Below, piece after piece: positions 40,185 through 49,962 of a stretch of DNA of 64,000 nt (its first letter is position 1; each line of letters opens with the position of its first letter). A program made the position numbers and the translations under genes. Under the pieces are notes generated by a model. That model saw nothing but the letters and a program-made list of their open reading frames with translations. It had not been told where the DNA came from and did no database searches. The DNA is from Bartonella bacilliformis Ver097 (GTDB lineage Bacteria > Pseudomonadota > Alphaproteobacteria > Rhizobiales > Rhizobiaceae), in NCBI RefSeq assembly GCF_000709795.1, contig NZ_KL503803.1:124001-188000 (forward strand). Direction: 5' to 3'.

Positions 40185-42410
40185 ATGCATCAGTATGAGC
40201 TTATTGAACGTGTGCGGCGTTACAAGCGGGATGTCAATGAAGCTTTATTAAATAAAGCTTATGTTTATGCGATGCAGAAGCATGCACATCAGAGGCGTGC
40301 GTCAGGGGATCTTTATTTTTCTCATCCTGTAGAAGTTGCTGCTATCTTGACAGATATGCGTTTGGATGAAGCAACGATTGCTGTTGCCCTGTTACATGAT
40401 ACGATTGAAGATACGAGCGCTACAAGGGAAGAGATTGATCAGCTCTTTGGATCTGAAATTGGTGAGTTGGTTGAAGGACTTACAAAGCTTAATAAGCTTG
40501 ATTTTGTATCAAAAAAGGCAGTGCAAGCAGAAAATCTGCGTAAGCTTCTTATTGCTATCTCTGATGATTTTCGTGTTCTTTTAGTTAAACTTGCGGATCG
40601 TCTTCATAATATGCGTACTCTTGATGTTATGTGTGATGATAAGCGTAGATGGATCGCTGAAGAAACGATGGAGATTTATGCACCTCTTGCTAGCCGTATG
40701 GGGATGCAGGATATGCGCGAAGAATTAGAAAATCTTTCTTTTTTTTATTTAAATCCAGAAGGTTATCGTGCTATTGTTGAGAAGCTTTCTGAATTATTTC
40801 AGCGTAATTGTGATGTGCTCTCTACGATCGAAAACGAATTGACGAAGCTTTTTTCTAAATATGGTATTACAGCTGATGTTAAAAGTCGTCAAAAAAAGCC
40901 TTATTCCGTTTTTTGTAAAATGGAAAGTAGAGCACTATGTTTTGAACAGTTATCTGATATTTTTGGATTTCGTGTAATTGTTAAGACGGTTCATGATTGT
41001 TATGGTGCTCTCGGTATTATCCATACCACATGGCCAATGATTCCTGGTCGCTTTAAGGATTATATTTCTATACCAAAACAAAATGATTATCGCTCAATTC
41101 ATACGACAATTGTTGGTCCTTCAAGGCAACGTGTTGAGCTACAGATTAGAACTGGTGTTATGGATGAAATTGCTGAATATGGTGTTGCCGCACATTCCGT
41201 TTATAAAGATCATGGCTCTAGTTATTCAGTTTCGAAATTATCAAGTGAAGCAAAAGCTTATGCATGGTTATGCCAAACGATTCAATCTTTGTTAGATGGG
41301 GATAATCCAGAAGAATTTTTAGAACATACAAAGCTTGAACTTTTCCAAGATCAGGTTTTCTGTTTTACACCGAAAGGGCAATTAATTGCTTTGCCACAAG
41401 GTGCTATATCCATTGATTTTGCTTATGCTGTCCACACTGATATTGGTAATTCTTGTGTAGGAGTGAAAATCAATGGTTGTATCATGCCGTTGATGACCAA
41501 ATTGAAAAATGGTGATGAGGTTGATATTATATGTTCACAAGCTCAAATTCCGCCAGCAGCGTGGGAATTTCTTGTTGTAACGGGGAAAGCGCGTTCAGCA
41601 ATTCGTCGCGCAACACGTGCAGCAGTTCGTAAACAATATTCTGGTCTCGGTTATCGTATTCTTGAACATGCGTTTGGATGCGCAGAAAAACAATTTTCAA
41701 AAGACATGCTTCAACAAGTTGTGCTGCATTTGGCGCGTAGGGATGTAGAAGATATATTAGAGGCTGTTGGGAGCGGTGAATTAACATCTGTTGACGTAAT
41801 TAAAGCTGTTTATCCTGATTATCAGGATTATCGTTTAAAGCAGAAGTCACATCTTAACTCTGGAGAAAAAGGTTGGCTGAATGTTGAAAATGGTCGAAGT
41901 GTGATCTCTACGATACCTGAAAACGAACAAGATAAAACCTCAGAAGAAGGATATCAGTGTAAAGCGTTACCTATTCGAGGAACACGTAGAGATATTCCCA
42001 TGCTGTTTTCTCCTGAGGGGGCTGTACCAGGAGATCGAATTGTTGGCATTATGAAACCGGGTGCAGGTATTATTATTTATCCTATTCAATCTTCAGCTTT
42101 GATAGCTTATGATGATAAACCGGAACGTTGGATTGATATACGCTGGGATATTGATGGCGAAATGAGTGAACGTTTCCCTGCGTTGATCAATATTTTAGCT
42201 GCCAATAGTCCTGGTTCTTTAGCAGAAGTTACTCAGGTTATTTTTGCCAATGACGCCAATATCAAAAATTTATCTTTGATCCATACAGCGCCAGATTTTA
42301 CAGAAATTGTGATTGATTTAGAAGTTTGGGATTTAAAATACTTGAATCGTATTATTTCTCAGTTAAAAGGGTTAAATTCAGTTAATGTAGCGCGCCGAGT
42401 TTATGGATAA
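40185..42410 (+). CDS. rsh: Bifunctional (p)ppGpp synthetase/hydrolase Rsh (RelA/SpoT)
   Basis: Rsh makes and degrades the stringent-response alarmone. From the ATG at 40185 (741 residues; an ATG 12 bases earlier is possible but sits directly against the G-run) the order is: HD hydrolase domain with HDTIEDT and LADRLHNMRTL, synthetase domain with RFKDYISIPKQNDYRSIHTT and VELQIRT, TGS domain (about 390–450, VFCFTPKGQLIALP), and C-terminal ACT domain. Both activities look intact, as expected for the single Rsh of Alphaproteobacteria. In Bartonella and Brucella it is linked to virulence gene control. Confidence 0.95.
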   Translation: MHQYELIERVRRYKRDVNEALLNKAYVYAMQKHAHQRRASGDLYFSHPVEVAAILTDMRLDEATIAVALLHDTIEDTSATREEIDQLFGSEIGELVEGLTKLNKLDFVSKKAVQAENLRKLLIAISDDFRVLLVKLADRLHNMRTLDVMCDDKRRWIAEETMEIYAPLASRMGMQDMREELENLSFFYLNPEGYRAIVEKLSELFQRNCDVLSTIENELTKLFSKYGITADVKSRQKKPYSVFCKMESRALCFEQLSDIFGFRVIVKTVHDCYGALGIIHTTWPMIPGRFKDYISIPKQNDYRSIHTTIVGPSRQRVELQIRTGVMDEIAEYGVAAHSVYKDHGSSYSVSKLSSEAKAYAWLCQTIQSLLDGDNPEEFLEHTKLELFQDQVFCFTPKGQLIALPQGAISIDFAYAVHTDIGNSCVGVKINGCIMPLMTKLKNGDEVDIICSQAQIPPAAWEFLVVTGKARSAIRRATRAAVRKQYSGLGYRILEHAFGCAEKQFSKDMLQQVVLHLARRDVEDILEAVGSGELTSVDVIKAVYPDYQDYRLKQKSHLNSGEKGWLNVENGRSVISTIPENEQDKTSEEGYQCKALPIRGTRRDIPMLFSPEGAVPGDRIVGIMKPGAGIIIYPIQSSALIAYDDKPERWIDIRWDIDGEMSERFPALINILAANSPGSLAEVTQVIFANDANIKNLSLIHTAPDFTEIVIDLEVWDLKYLNRIISQLKGLNSVNVARRVYG

Positions 42411-42424
42411 ATAAGAGATTTTTG

Positions 42425-43003
42425 ATGAATACACAGGATGTGATTAATATTTTTAAACAGGCAGATGCTATTCTAGAAGGACATTTTATTTTAACATCAG
42501 GTCGCCATAGTGCTACTTTTTTGCAGAAGGCGAAGGTATTTATGCGTGCTGATCTAACAGAAAAGTTATGTCGAGGTTTAGCGCAGGAAATTAAAAGACA
42601 TGTTAAAGGAAAAATTGACTATGTGGTTGGACCAGCGATTGGTGGCCTTATTCCTTCTTACGAGACATCACGTCATCTTGGTGTTCCTTCCATTTGGGTA
42701 GAGCGTGAGAATGGTGTATTTCGGTTGCGGCGTTTCGAAGTTGAAAAAGGCGCTCGAGTTGTTATTGTTGAAGATATTGTCACAACTGGTCTTTCTATTC
42801 GTGAAACAATTGAAGCTCTTGTTACAGTAGAGGCAGATGTAGTAGCGAGTGCATGTATCATTGATCGTTCTGGTGGTAAAGTTGATGTCGGTGTTCCGTT
42901 GATTGCATTAGCTGAATATGAGATAGAATCTTATACTCATGATACGCTGCCTTATGAACTTTCTCAAATTCCAGCAGTTAAGCCAGGAAGCAGGAATATT
43001 TAA
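42425..43003 (+). CDS. pyrE: Orotate phosphoribosyltransferase PyrE
   Basis: PyrE converts orotate and PRPP to OMP in pyrimidine synthesis. The 192-residue protein has ILTSGRHSATFLQ near the start, VVGPAIGGLIPSYE, and the PRPP-binding motif VVIVEDIVTTGLS. It lies 14 bp after rsh; a TTG directly before the ATG is also in frame. pyrC, the preceding step but one, is at 50.9 kb. Confidence 0.95.
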   Translation: MNTQDVINIFKQADAILEGHFILTSGRHSATFLQKAKVFMRADLTEKLCRGLAQEIKRHVKGKIDYVVGPAIGGLIPSYETSRHLGVPSIWVERENGVFRLRRFEVEKGARVVIVEDIVTTGLSIRETIEALVTVEADVVASACIIDRSGGKVDVGVPLIALAEYEIESYTHDTLPYELSQIPAVKPGSRNI

Positions 43004-43094
43004 TTGTCTTTTTATCATTTTGTTTTTGTTAGAATTTTGATTAGATTAATGTAAATAATAAGGATTATCTTATTTTGGGGATATGTAAAACTGT

Positions 43095-43697
43095 ATGCTT
43101 TTTCGTCATCGAAAACCAATAAACTTGAGAGAGCGTATTCGGCTTTTAGTTTGGCCGCGTCGTTCATTTGCTCGTTCGTTTCATTATATGTGTAAACGTA
43201 TTTTACGTATATCAGCGACTCCGCATAAAATAGCGTTAGGGTTTTCTATTGGAATTTTTTCAGCGTGTTCGCCTTTTTTTGGTTTACACATCATCTTAGC
43301 AGTATTTTTTTCTTGGATTTTACGTGGAAATTTTACTGCAGCGATTATCGGAACTATTTTTTCCAATCCACTTACATTTTTTCCTATCATCGTGGTTGAT
43401 TATAAGGTAGGTTATCTATTTTTGTCGCTTTTAAAGCATGTAGATAAAATATCTCTTGTGCAAATTCGTACAATGTTTGATGGTTTGACATTTTCACAAA
43501 TATGGTTAATTTTCTGGGAGACATGGGATTTGGTGATGATGCCAATGATTTTAGGCGGTATGTTTTTAGGGTCTATTCTTGGTGGTTTGTTTTATATAGG
43601 TGTTTACAGTGGAACGGTTCGTTTTCAAAAAAAGAGATACAAAAAGATAATGAAAAAGGTGAATTTACATCAAGAAAATCAAAAAAGTATTTCATGA
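43095..43697 (+). CDS. DUF2062 integral membrane protein
   Basis: This 200-residue protein has a basic N-terminus, three or four hydrophobic segments (about 50–75, 80–105 and 140–170) and a basic tail. The block [23 protein letters not shown] is the DUF2062 signature, with a later [10 protein letters not shown] motif. Function is unknown. It overlaps acpS by four bases (ATGA), so the two are co-translated; the pyrE–DUF2062–acpS–lepB order is standard in Rhizobiales. Confidence 0.9.
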   Translation: MLFRHRKPINLRERIRLLVWPRRSFARSFHYMCKRILRISATPHKIALGFSIGIFSACSPFFGLHIILAVFFSWILRGNFTAAIIGTIFSNPLTFFPIIVVDYKVGYLFLSLLKHVDKISLVQIRTMFDGLTFSQIWLIFWETWDLVMMPMILGGMFLGSILGGLFYIGVYSGTVRFQKKRYKKIMKKVNLHQENQKSIS

Positions 43698-44095
43698 TCA
43701 TTGGTTTTGGTAACGATATGATAGACATAAGACGAATTGAAAAAATATTAATTCGTCATGGTAGTCGTTTTATTCAACGCATTTTTACAGATATTGAACA
43801 AAATAAATCTGAAAATTTTCCAAAACGTTCTTATGCTTATGCGAAGAGATTTTCCGCTAAAGAGGCTTGTGCTAAAGCTTTAGGAACAGGAATTGCTTAC
43901 GGTGTTAATTGGAGAGATATAGGGATAGTTAATTCACCATCTGGAAAACCAACTATAAAGCTAACAAATCATGCACAAATACAGTTAGAAAAGTTATTAC
44001 CGTCTAATCATGATGCTTTTATTCATCTCAGCATGACGGATGACTTTCCTTGGGCACAGGCATTTGTGATTATAGAAGCACTTCCACGTAGGTAG
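43694..44095 (+). CDS. acpS: Holo-acyl-carrier-protein synthase AcpS
   Basis: AcpS transfers 4'-phosphopantetheine from CoA to the acyl carrier protein. The ATG at 43694 gives 133 residues starting [17 protein letters not shown], with the Mg-binding Asp in GNDMID and the Glu in [16 protein letters not shown] longer frame beginning at 43502 runs inside the previous gene and is not a real start. It overlaps the DUF2062 gene by four bases. Confidence 0.95.
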   Translation: MIIGFGNDMIDIRRIEKILIRHGSRFIQRIFTDIEQNKSENFPKRSYAYAKRFSAKEACAKALGTGIAYGVNWRDIGIVNSPSGKPTIKLTNHAQIQLEKLLPSNHDAFIHLSMTDDFPWAQAFVIIEALPRR

Positions 44096-44175
44096 ATATT
44101 GTGAGAGATTTGTGTTTCTGTTATTTGAAAATTATAGTGCAAAAAAGTTATATTTGCAATGGGAGGTAGCCTGTG

Positions 44176-44958
44176 ATGAGCCAAAAAGAAACAACGAAAA
44201 ATAAAAAGGAAAAAGGTGGAGTCCTTGAGTTCATTTCTGTTTTTGTTCAGGCTTTTATTTGGGCTATGCTTATCCGCACGTTTTTGTTCCAGCCTTTTAC
44301 TATTCCTTCTGGTTCGATGCGTCCTACTTTATTGGTAGGGGATTATTTATTTGTTTCCAAATATGCATATGGATATTCTCGTTTCTCTTTTCCTTTCTCT
44401 TTTCCTCTTTTTTCAGGACGTATTTGGGTATCTCAGCCTGAGCGTGGAGATGTTTTGGTTTTTCGTTTACCTAGTGATCCGAGTATTGACTATATTAAAC
44501 GTGTTGTTGGATTACCGGGTGATCGTATTCAGGTTCGCCAAGGTGTTCTTTATATTAATGATCAAGCTATTTCGCGCCAATTTATGGGGCAAGTTGATGA
44601 TCCAGATATAACAGAAATCAATAATCCTGTTGATGTTTATCGTGAGAAAATGTCTAACGGTGTAAGTTACAATACTCTTAGCTTTGGGTATTTTCCACAA
44701 GTGGATGATACAAAAGTTTTTGAAGTTCCTTCAGGGCATTATTTTGTGATGGGTGATAATCGTCATAATTCAGATGATAGTCGTTTAAATGTAGGTTATG
44801 TTCCTGAAGAAAATCTTATAGGTCGAGCCAATTTAATTTTTTTCTCTATCAGCAATAATTCACGTGCTTGGCAGTTTTGGCGTTGGCCATTTGATGTGCG
44901 CTGGGCTCGTTTGTTTTCTTTTGTTAACACTACCCATGATTTCCCACTTAATAAGTAG
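44176..44958 (+). CDS. lepB: Signal peptidase I LepB
   Basis: LepB cleaves signal peptides at the periplasmic face of the inner membrane. The 260-residue protein has one N-terminal membrane segment (about 20–40), the catalytic Ser in PSGSMRPTL, the catalytic Lys in YIKRVVGLPGD, and GDNRHNSDDSR near the C-terminus. GGGAGG precedes both an in-frame GTG (44173) and the ATG (44176). rnc begins 9 bp after the stop, giving the lepB-rnc-era-recO operon. Confidence 0.96.
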   Translation: MSQKETTKNKKEKGGVLEFISVFVQAFIWAMLIRTFLFQPFTIPSGSMRPTLLVGDYLFVSKYAYGYSRFSFPFSFPLFSGRIWVSQPERGDVLVFRLPSDPSIDYIKRVVGLPGDRIQVRQGVLYINDQAISRQFMGQVDDPDITEINNPVDVYREKMSNGVSYNTLSFGYFPQVDDTKVFEVPSGHYFVMGDNRHNSDDSRLNVGYVPEENLIGRANLIFFSISNNSRAWQFWRWPFDVRWARLFSFVNTTHDFPLNK

Positions 44959-44967
44959 GATATAGGG

Positions 44968-45675
44968 ATGAAGCATCAGACCATTGATCAACTTAAAAAG
45001 CTAACTGGGCACAGCTTTAAAAATGAAGATCTATTAAAAAAAGCGTTAACGCATTCCAGTGTTCAACATTCAGAACAAGGTAATTATGAGCGGTTAGAAT
45101 TTTTGGGTGACCGTGTTCTTGGGCTCTTGGTTGCAGAGATGCTGTATCAGTTTTTCCCACAGGCCAGTGAAGGTGAATTATCAATACGTTTGAACGGCTT
45201 AGTGAATGCACAAACATGTGCTGATATAGCAAGTGAAATAGGTTTGCCTGATATGGTCCATGTTGGTTGTGAGATGAAAAATTTAGAAGGGCGCCGGCTA
45301 GCTAATATGCATGCGGATGTCGTTGAAGCTTTAATTGCGGTGATGTATCTTGATGGAGGATTGAAAAGTGTTCGCCCCTTCATTCAAAGATATTGGCAAG
45401 ATAGAGCAAAGAAAGTTGATGCTAGCCGACGTGATGCCAAAACAGAATTGCAAGAATGGGCTCATACACAAAATGGTGTACAACCGCAATATCGGGTTAT
45501 TAAGCGCTGTGGGTTGGATCATGATCCTGTTTTTGTGGTAGAAGTGAGTGTTCCTGGTTTTGCATCTGAGGTTGGAGAAGGTGGTTCCAAAAGACATGCG
45601 GAGAGAGTTGCAGCTGAAAAAGTTTTGCGACGTGAAGGTATGTGGGGATCAATAGAGAAAGATAATCATGGATGA
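44968..45675 (+). CDS. rnc: Ribonuclease III
   Basis: RNase III cleaves double-stranded RNA, including rRNA precursors. The 235-residue protein has the catalytic signature YERLEFLGDRVLG (acidic residues for metal binding), ADVVEALIAVMYLDGG, and a C-terminal double-stranded RNA-binding domain (about 155–225) with the VGEGGSKRHAERVAAEKVL helix. It overlaps era by eight bases. Confidence 0.96.
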   Translation: MKHQTIDQLKKLTGHSFKNEDLLKKALTHSSVQHSEQGNYERLEFLGDRVLGLLVAEMLYQFFPQASEGELSIRLNGLVNAQTCADIASEIGLPDMVHVGCEMKNLEGRRLANMHADVVEALIAVMYLDGGLKSVRPFIQRYWQDRAKKVDASRRDAKTELQEWAHTQNGVQPQYRVIKRCGLDHDPVFVVEVSVPGFASEVGEGGSKRHAERVAAEKVLRREGMWGSIEKDNHG

Positions 45676-46573
45676 AATTACCAAAACACGTTTTGGTTTT
45701 GTTGCTCTTGTGGGAGTGCCTAATGCTGGTAAATCGACATTGGTTAATCAGCTAGTTGGAACAAAAGTTTCAATTGTAACCCATAAAGTACAAACAACAC
45801 GAGCTTTAGTGCGTGGTATTGTTATTCATGAAAAGACGCAAATTGTGTTAGTTGACACACCGGGTGTTTTTCGTCCTCGTAAGCGGTTAGAGCGAGCTAT
45901 GGTTTCTGCTGCCTGGAGTGGAATTAAAGATGCTGATGTTCTTTTGGTTTTGATTGACGTTCAAAATGGTCTTTCAGATGTAGTGAATGCGATGTTGGAT
46001 AATTTAGTAAATATCAAACAGGATAAAATTCTTGTTCTGAATAAAATTGATACCGTTGCTAAATCATCTCTTTTGGTGTTAACCGAAAAAATTAATGAAC
46101 GAGTGAGCTTTTTGCGCACATTTATGATTTCGGCTTTAAATGGTTCTGGTTGTAAGGATTTGCTTGGTTATCTCAGTGCAATGATGCAGTCAGGACCATG
46201 GTGTTATCCAGAGGATCAAATTTCAGATATGCCTATGCGTCAACTGGCTGCTGAGATTACGCGCGAAAAGCTTTTTTTTCGTCTCCATAAAGAGCTTCCC
46301 TATGCTTCAACGGTTGAAACAGAAAATTGGGAAGAGCGTTCAGACGGTTCAGTTAAAATTAATCAAGTGATTTATGTAGAGCGTGAGAGCCAAAAAAAAA
46401 TTCTTTTAGGGACAAAAGGTCATACAATTAAAGCAATTGGTCAGGCGGCTCGTAAGGAATTGACAGAAATTCTGGAACAGAGGGTTTCTCTTTTTTTGTT
46501 TGTGAAAGTGCGTAACAATTGGGATACTGATCCAGAACGCTATCGTGCAATGGTGCTGGATTTTTCAAAGTAA
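45668..46573 (+). CDS. era: GTPase Era
   Basis: Era is a GTPase that assists 30S subunit assembly. The 301-residue protein has the G1 motif GVPNAGKST, G3 DTPG, G4 NKID and a C-terminal KH domain with LLGTKGHTIKAIGQAARKEL. It starts inside the end of rnc (8-base overlap) and ends 2 bp before recO, so translation of the three is coupled. Confidence 0.97.
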   Translation: MDEITKTRFGFVALVGVPNAGKSTLVNQLVGTKVSIVTHKVQTTRALVRGIVIHEKTQIVLVDTPGVFRPRKRLERAMVSAAWSGIKDADVLLVLIDVQNGLSDVVNAMLDNLVNIKQDKILVLNKIDTVAKSSLLVLTEKINERVSFLRTFMISALNGSGCKDLLGYLSAMMQSGPWCYPEDQISDMPMRQLAAEITREKLFFRLHKELPYASTVETENWEERSDGSVKINQVIYVERESQKKILLGTKGHTIKAIGQAARKELTEILEQRVSLFLFVKVRNNWDTDPERYRAMVLDFSK

Positions 46574-46575
46574 AA

Positions 46576-47310
46576 ATGAAATGGAAAGAGCAAGCTATTA
46601 TTCTTGGTGTACGTCAACATGGTGAAACAAGTGTTATTCTTGAAATTATAACACGTCAACATGGCCGTTATATGGGAGTCGTAAAAGGGGGGCGTTCTCG
46701 TAATATGGCTGCTTTTCTTCAGCCTGGCAATTTTGTTGAGGCTGAGTGGTGGGCTCGTTTAGAGGAACATTTGGGACTTTTTAAGCTTGAAGCTCTTGAT
46801 TTATGTGCTTCACGATTAATGTTTTTACCAGAGGCACTCTATAGTTTGCAGTTGATGGCCTCTTATTTTCGGCTGCTTCCTGAGCGTGATCCTCATCCTA
46901 TTTTGTATGATATTCTGTATCTTTTTATGCAGAATTTTGATGAACCGTTTGTAAATGCTGAGTTGCTTGTACGTTTTGAGATGTGTCTCCTTGAAGAACT
47001 TGGTTTTGGCCTTGATTTGTCTCATTGTGCTGTAACAGGTCGTCAAGAAAAACTTTATTATGTGTCTCCGAAATCAGGACGTGCTGTATGTGAGGAAGTA
47101 GGGCTTCTTTGGAAAAATAAGCTTTTACTTTTACCGAAATTTCTTATAGAGAGAACAAGCCGTCCTGTTGATTTTGATGACATAAGAAATGGATTCACTC
47201 TAACAGATTTTTTTTTAACACGCCATGTTTGGGGACCACAGGGAAAACAACCATCCATTCGTGCGAGTTTGATACAATTATTTGAGCGAAGATTTCATAC
47301 GAAAGTGTAA
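46576..47310 (+). CDS. recO: DNA repair protein RecO
   Basis: RecO loads RecA onto single-stranded DNA with RecR. The 244-residue protein has an N-terminal OB fold (WKEQAIILGVRQHGETSVIL, YMGVVKGGRSR) and a helical C-terminal domain with CLLEELGFGLDLSHCAVTG. The zinc-finger Cys of some RecO proteins are mostly absent, as is common in Alphaproteobacteria. It is the last gene of the lepB operon. Confidence 0.94.
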   Translation: MKWKEQAIILGVRQHGETSVILEIITRQHGRYMGVVKGGRSRNMAAFLQPGNFVEAEWWARLEEHLGLFKLEALDLCASRLMFLPEALYSLQLMASYFRLLPERDPHPILYDILYLFMQNFDEPFVNAELLVRFEMCLLEELGFGLDLSHCAVTGRQEKLYYVSPKSGRAVCEEVGLLWKNKLLLLPKFLIERTSRPVDFDDIRNGFTLTDFFLTRHVWGPQGKQPSIRASLIQLFERRFHTKV

Positions 47311-47345
47311 ATTGAGTGATTTTGTGAAAATGGATCAAATGTGAT

Positions 47346-48191
47346 ATGCGTGTTTTGAAAACAATTACTGAAGTACGCCAGCATCTTACAGAAGAACGGC
47401 GTTTGGGATTATCGATTGGCTTTGTGCCGACTATGGGTGCATTGCATCATGGTCATCTTGCTTTAGTCCAGAAAGCAAGAGAGATGTGCGATCGAGTATT
47501 GGTTTCTATTTTTGTTAATCCGAAACAATTTGGTTCTCATGAGGATTTTGAAGTCTATCCGAGAGATCTTTTAAGTGATTGTGCTTTGCTAAATAAAGAA
47601 GCGGTTGAATATGTTTTTGCACCTCCTGTAGAAGAAATGTGGCCGCTAGGAAATGATACAATCGTTGAGGTAGAAGGATTATCACGTATTTTAATGGGGG
47701 AACTACGTCCAGGGCATTTTTGCGGTGTGACGAGTGTTGTTGCTAAACTTTTTAACATTGTTCAGCCAGATAAAGTTTTTTTGGGAGAAAAGGATTTTCA
47801 ACAGCTTCTGATTATTCGTCGCATGGTTAAAGATTTAGCTTTTCCTATTGAAGTTATTAGTGTTCCCATTTTACGTGATTCAGATGGTGTTGCTAGTTCT
47901 TCGCGTAATCAGCTGTTAACACCAGAAGATCGCAAAGCTGCAAAAATTATCCCTGAAAGTGGTAAAGCTGCTGAAAATCTTTATCGCCAAGGTGAACGGT
48001 CCGTTGATAAATTGTGCAAAGCTGTTCGTGATGTTTTACAACAAGAGCTGCGTGCTATTGTTGAATCAGTAGATTTACGGAATATGGAAACTTTATCTGC
48101 TATAAAGGGAACGCTAGATACACCTGCAGTTTTATTGCTAACCGTTCGTTTTGGTGACGTTAGGCTTATTGATCAATATATACTACAATAA
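47346..48191 (+). CDS. panC: Pantothenate synthetase PanC
   Basis: PanC joins pantoate and beta-alanine with ATP to make pantothenate. The 281-residue protein shows [15 protein letters not shown] (the HIGH-like nucleotide motif), [16 protein letters not shown] and the KMSKS-like block SRNQLL. It precedes panB by 11 bp; panCB is a common pair. Pantothenate feeds CoA and hence AcpS. Confidence 0.96.
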   Translation: MRVLKTITEVRQHLTEERRLGLSIGFVPTMGALHHGHLALVQKAREMCDRVLVSIFVNPKQFGSHEDFEVYPRDLLSDCALLNKEAVEYVFAPPVEEMWPLGNDTIVEVEGLSRILMGELRPGHFCGVTSVVAKLFNIVQPDKVFLGEKDFQQLLIIRRMVKDLAFPIEVISVPILRDSDGVASSSRNQLLTPEDRKAAKIIPESGKAAENLYRQGERSVDKLCKAVRDVLQQELRAIVESVDLRNMETLSAIKGTLDTPAVLLLTVRFGDVRLIDQYILQ

Positions 48192-48202
48192 AGGGTGGAA
48201 CA

Positions 48203-49018
48203 ATGAGTGTACATAAAGGTATAAAGCGTATCACTGCTTCTGAAATACAAGCGAAAAAGAAACAAGAACCGATTGTTTCTCTAACGGCTTATCAGGCTTA
48301 TAGTGCACGGATTGCTGATCCATATTGCGACTTTCTTTTAGTTGGTGATAGTGTGGGTATGATTGTGCATGGGTTTGATACGACACTTCCTGTTGATCTG
48401 GATATGATGATTTTGCATGGGAAAGCGGTTATGCGTGGGTCTCAGCAGGCGCTTGTTGTGGTTGATATGCCTTTTGGTTCTTATGAAAAAAGTCCAGAAC
48501 AAGCTTTTTCCAGCGCGTCACGTATTCTTGCAGAGACAGGATGTGGTGCTGTCAAGCTTGAAGGTGGCATTCATATGGCAAAAACAATTGATTTTTTATG
48601 CAAACGTGGCATTCCGGTTATGAGCCATATTGGTCTTACACCGCAGGCAGTAAATCATTTTGGTGGTTTTAAAACACAAGGGCGTGATAAAAGCGATTGG
48701 GAAAAGATTGAAGCTGATGCAGCAGCAATTGAGGATGCTGGTGCTTTTGCAGTCGTGGTGGAAGCGATAGTGGAGCCTTTAGCAGTAAAGCTCACAGAAA
48801 AGCTCTCTATTCCTACTATTGGGATTGGTGCATCTAATCAGTGTGATGGGCAAATTTTAGTAATGGAAGATATGTTGGGTTATGGTGCTTGGGCACCTAA
48901 ATTCGTGCGTCGTTATGGTACTCTTGAACAAGCAATGGATACAGCAATCAGGAATTATGCAGAAGACGTTAAATCACGCGCTTTTCCATCAGATTCAGAA
49001 ATTTATAAGCTTAAATAA
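48203..49018 (+). CDS. panB: Ketopantoate hydroxymethyltransferase PanB
   Basis: PanB makes ketopantoate from ketoisovalerate and methylene-tetrahydrofolate. The 271-residue barrel has [13 protein letters not shown], the metal-binding Asp in [17 protein letters not shown] and [14 protein letters not shown]. It has an AGGGTGG ribosome-binding site. ketopantoate reductase (PanE) is not nearby. Confidence 0.97.
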   Translation: MSVHKGIKRITASEIQAKKKQEPIVSLTAYQAYSARIADPYCDFLLVGDSVGMIVHGFDTTLPVDLDMMILHGKAVMRGSQQALVVVDMPFGSYEKSPEQAFSSASRILAETGCGAVKLEGGIHMAKTIDFLCKRGIPVMSHIGLTPQAVNHFGGFKTQGRDKSDWEKIEADAAAIEDAGAFAVVVEAIVEPLAVKLTEKLSIPTIGIGASNQCDGQILVMEDMLGYGAWAPKFVRRYGTLEQAMDTAIRNYAEDVKSRAFPSDSEIYKLK

Positions 49019-49337
49019 AAAAGTGAAAAAGCTATATGATGTTCATTTCCGAATTTCCTTATAGCCTCTTTTCGATATATTTCTCTCATCAATATGTTAA
49101 ATTACATTATGAGTTTTTAATGTAGGTGATGTATTGTTGTATGATCATTGGCTTAACGAGCCTATAGGGGACAGGTTTGAATCTCATGAGAAGTGCGAAT
49201 AAAGTAGTATTCTGTTAAAATTATAGATCATCATGAAAGAGAAGTTTTTACTTTTATCCAAGGAAAGGTCATAAGATCGGTGCACTGCACGGATAGTTTT
49301 TTCAAGTTACAACAGGAAATAAATGACCAGAGAATGT
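49019..49337. other. Intergenic region between panB and the HD-hydrolase relic
   Basis: This 319-bp AT-rich stretch has a short GTGCACTGCAC palindrome near 49280–49290. No ORF, RNA or terminator is convincing. Confidence 0.4.
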
Positions 49338-49957
49338 TTATTGGGATCTTTGAAGTTCAATGTTATTGAAGCGGGTTAAAAACGCATTTTCAATCTGTTG
49401 TGTAGAACATAGTTGTAAATTGAGTTCACTAGGTAAAATGTCATGAGGGTAGCCAAAATAGCGAAGAGCTTCTTCTTTACTAAAACCAGAAAAAGTGGTG
49501 GCTTCATAAAAAGCAGCAATATGGTCAGCTTGTTTGATCTTTTTTGATAGCTTTTTGGGTAGGGACATTGGTAAAGAAAATCGTATATGAATGGCATCTT
49601 GTATATGTTTTTCAAATAATTTCATATTGTTTTCCTATAACTGCTTTAAAAGGTGAAATTACGTCACCAATGACGTATTTTTCTGCATCATGGAGAAGAA
49701 GAGCAAGGAGGCATTCGTTACGATTGGATTGAAGAAAAAGTTTCTTGAAATATTTCTTCTCCTAAGAGTGAATGTTGTGCGACAGAATAAGCATATTCAC
49801 CCTGCATTTGGCTGTTCCAACGTGCAACACGGGCAAGACTATGGGCATAATATCTTCAATATCAAAAGGAGAAGGGTTCAATAAATCAATTCTCTGACTA
49901 AAAAGCATTCTTTGCCAAGTGCGCGCTTCTCTGTTTGATGATAATTCAACTTTAGCT
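49338..49957 (-). pseudogene. Frameshifted HD-superfamily hydrolase
   Basis: Joining minus-strand frames restores an HD-domain hydrolase typical of Rhizobiales. The order is: TWQRMLFSQRIDLLNPSPFDIEDI; after a frameshift AHSLARVARWNSQMQG and SVAQHSLL (first metal His); then LLLHDAEKYVIGDVISPFKAV (the HD pair); then after another shift the open C-terminal part from 49625, which includes FEKHIQDAIHIRFSLP and IKQADHIAAFYEAT. At least three frame breaks and an in-frame stop are present and no start codon is left, so the enzyme cannot be made. The 95-codon C-terminal frame alone could appear as a hypothetical protein. Confidence 0.85.
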
Positions 49958-49962
49958 ATTAA

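Noticed and set aside
43502-43693. Long N-terminal extension of acpS
   Set aside because: It runs through the DUF2062 gene in another frame; the ATG at 43694 matches the AcpS N-terminus and overlaps by ATGA.
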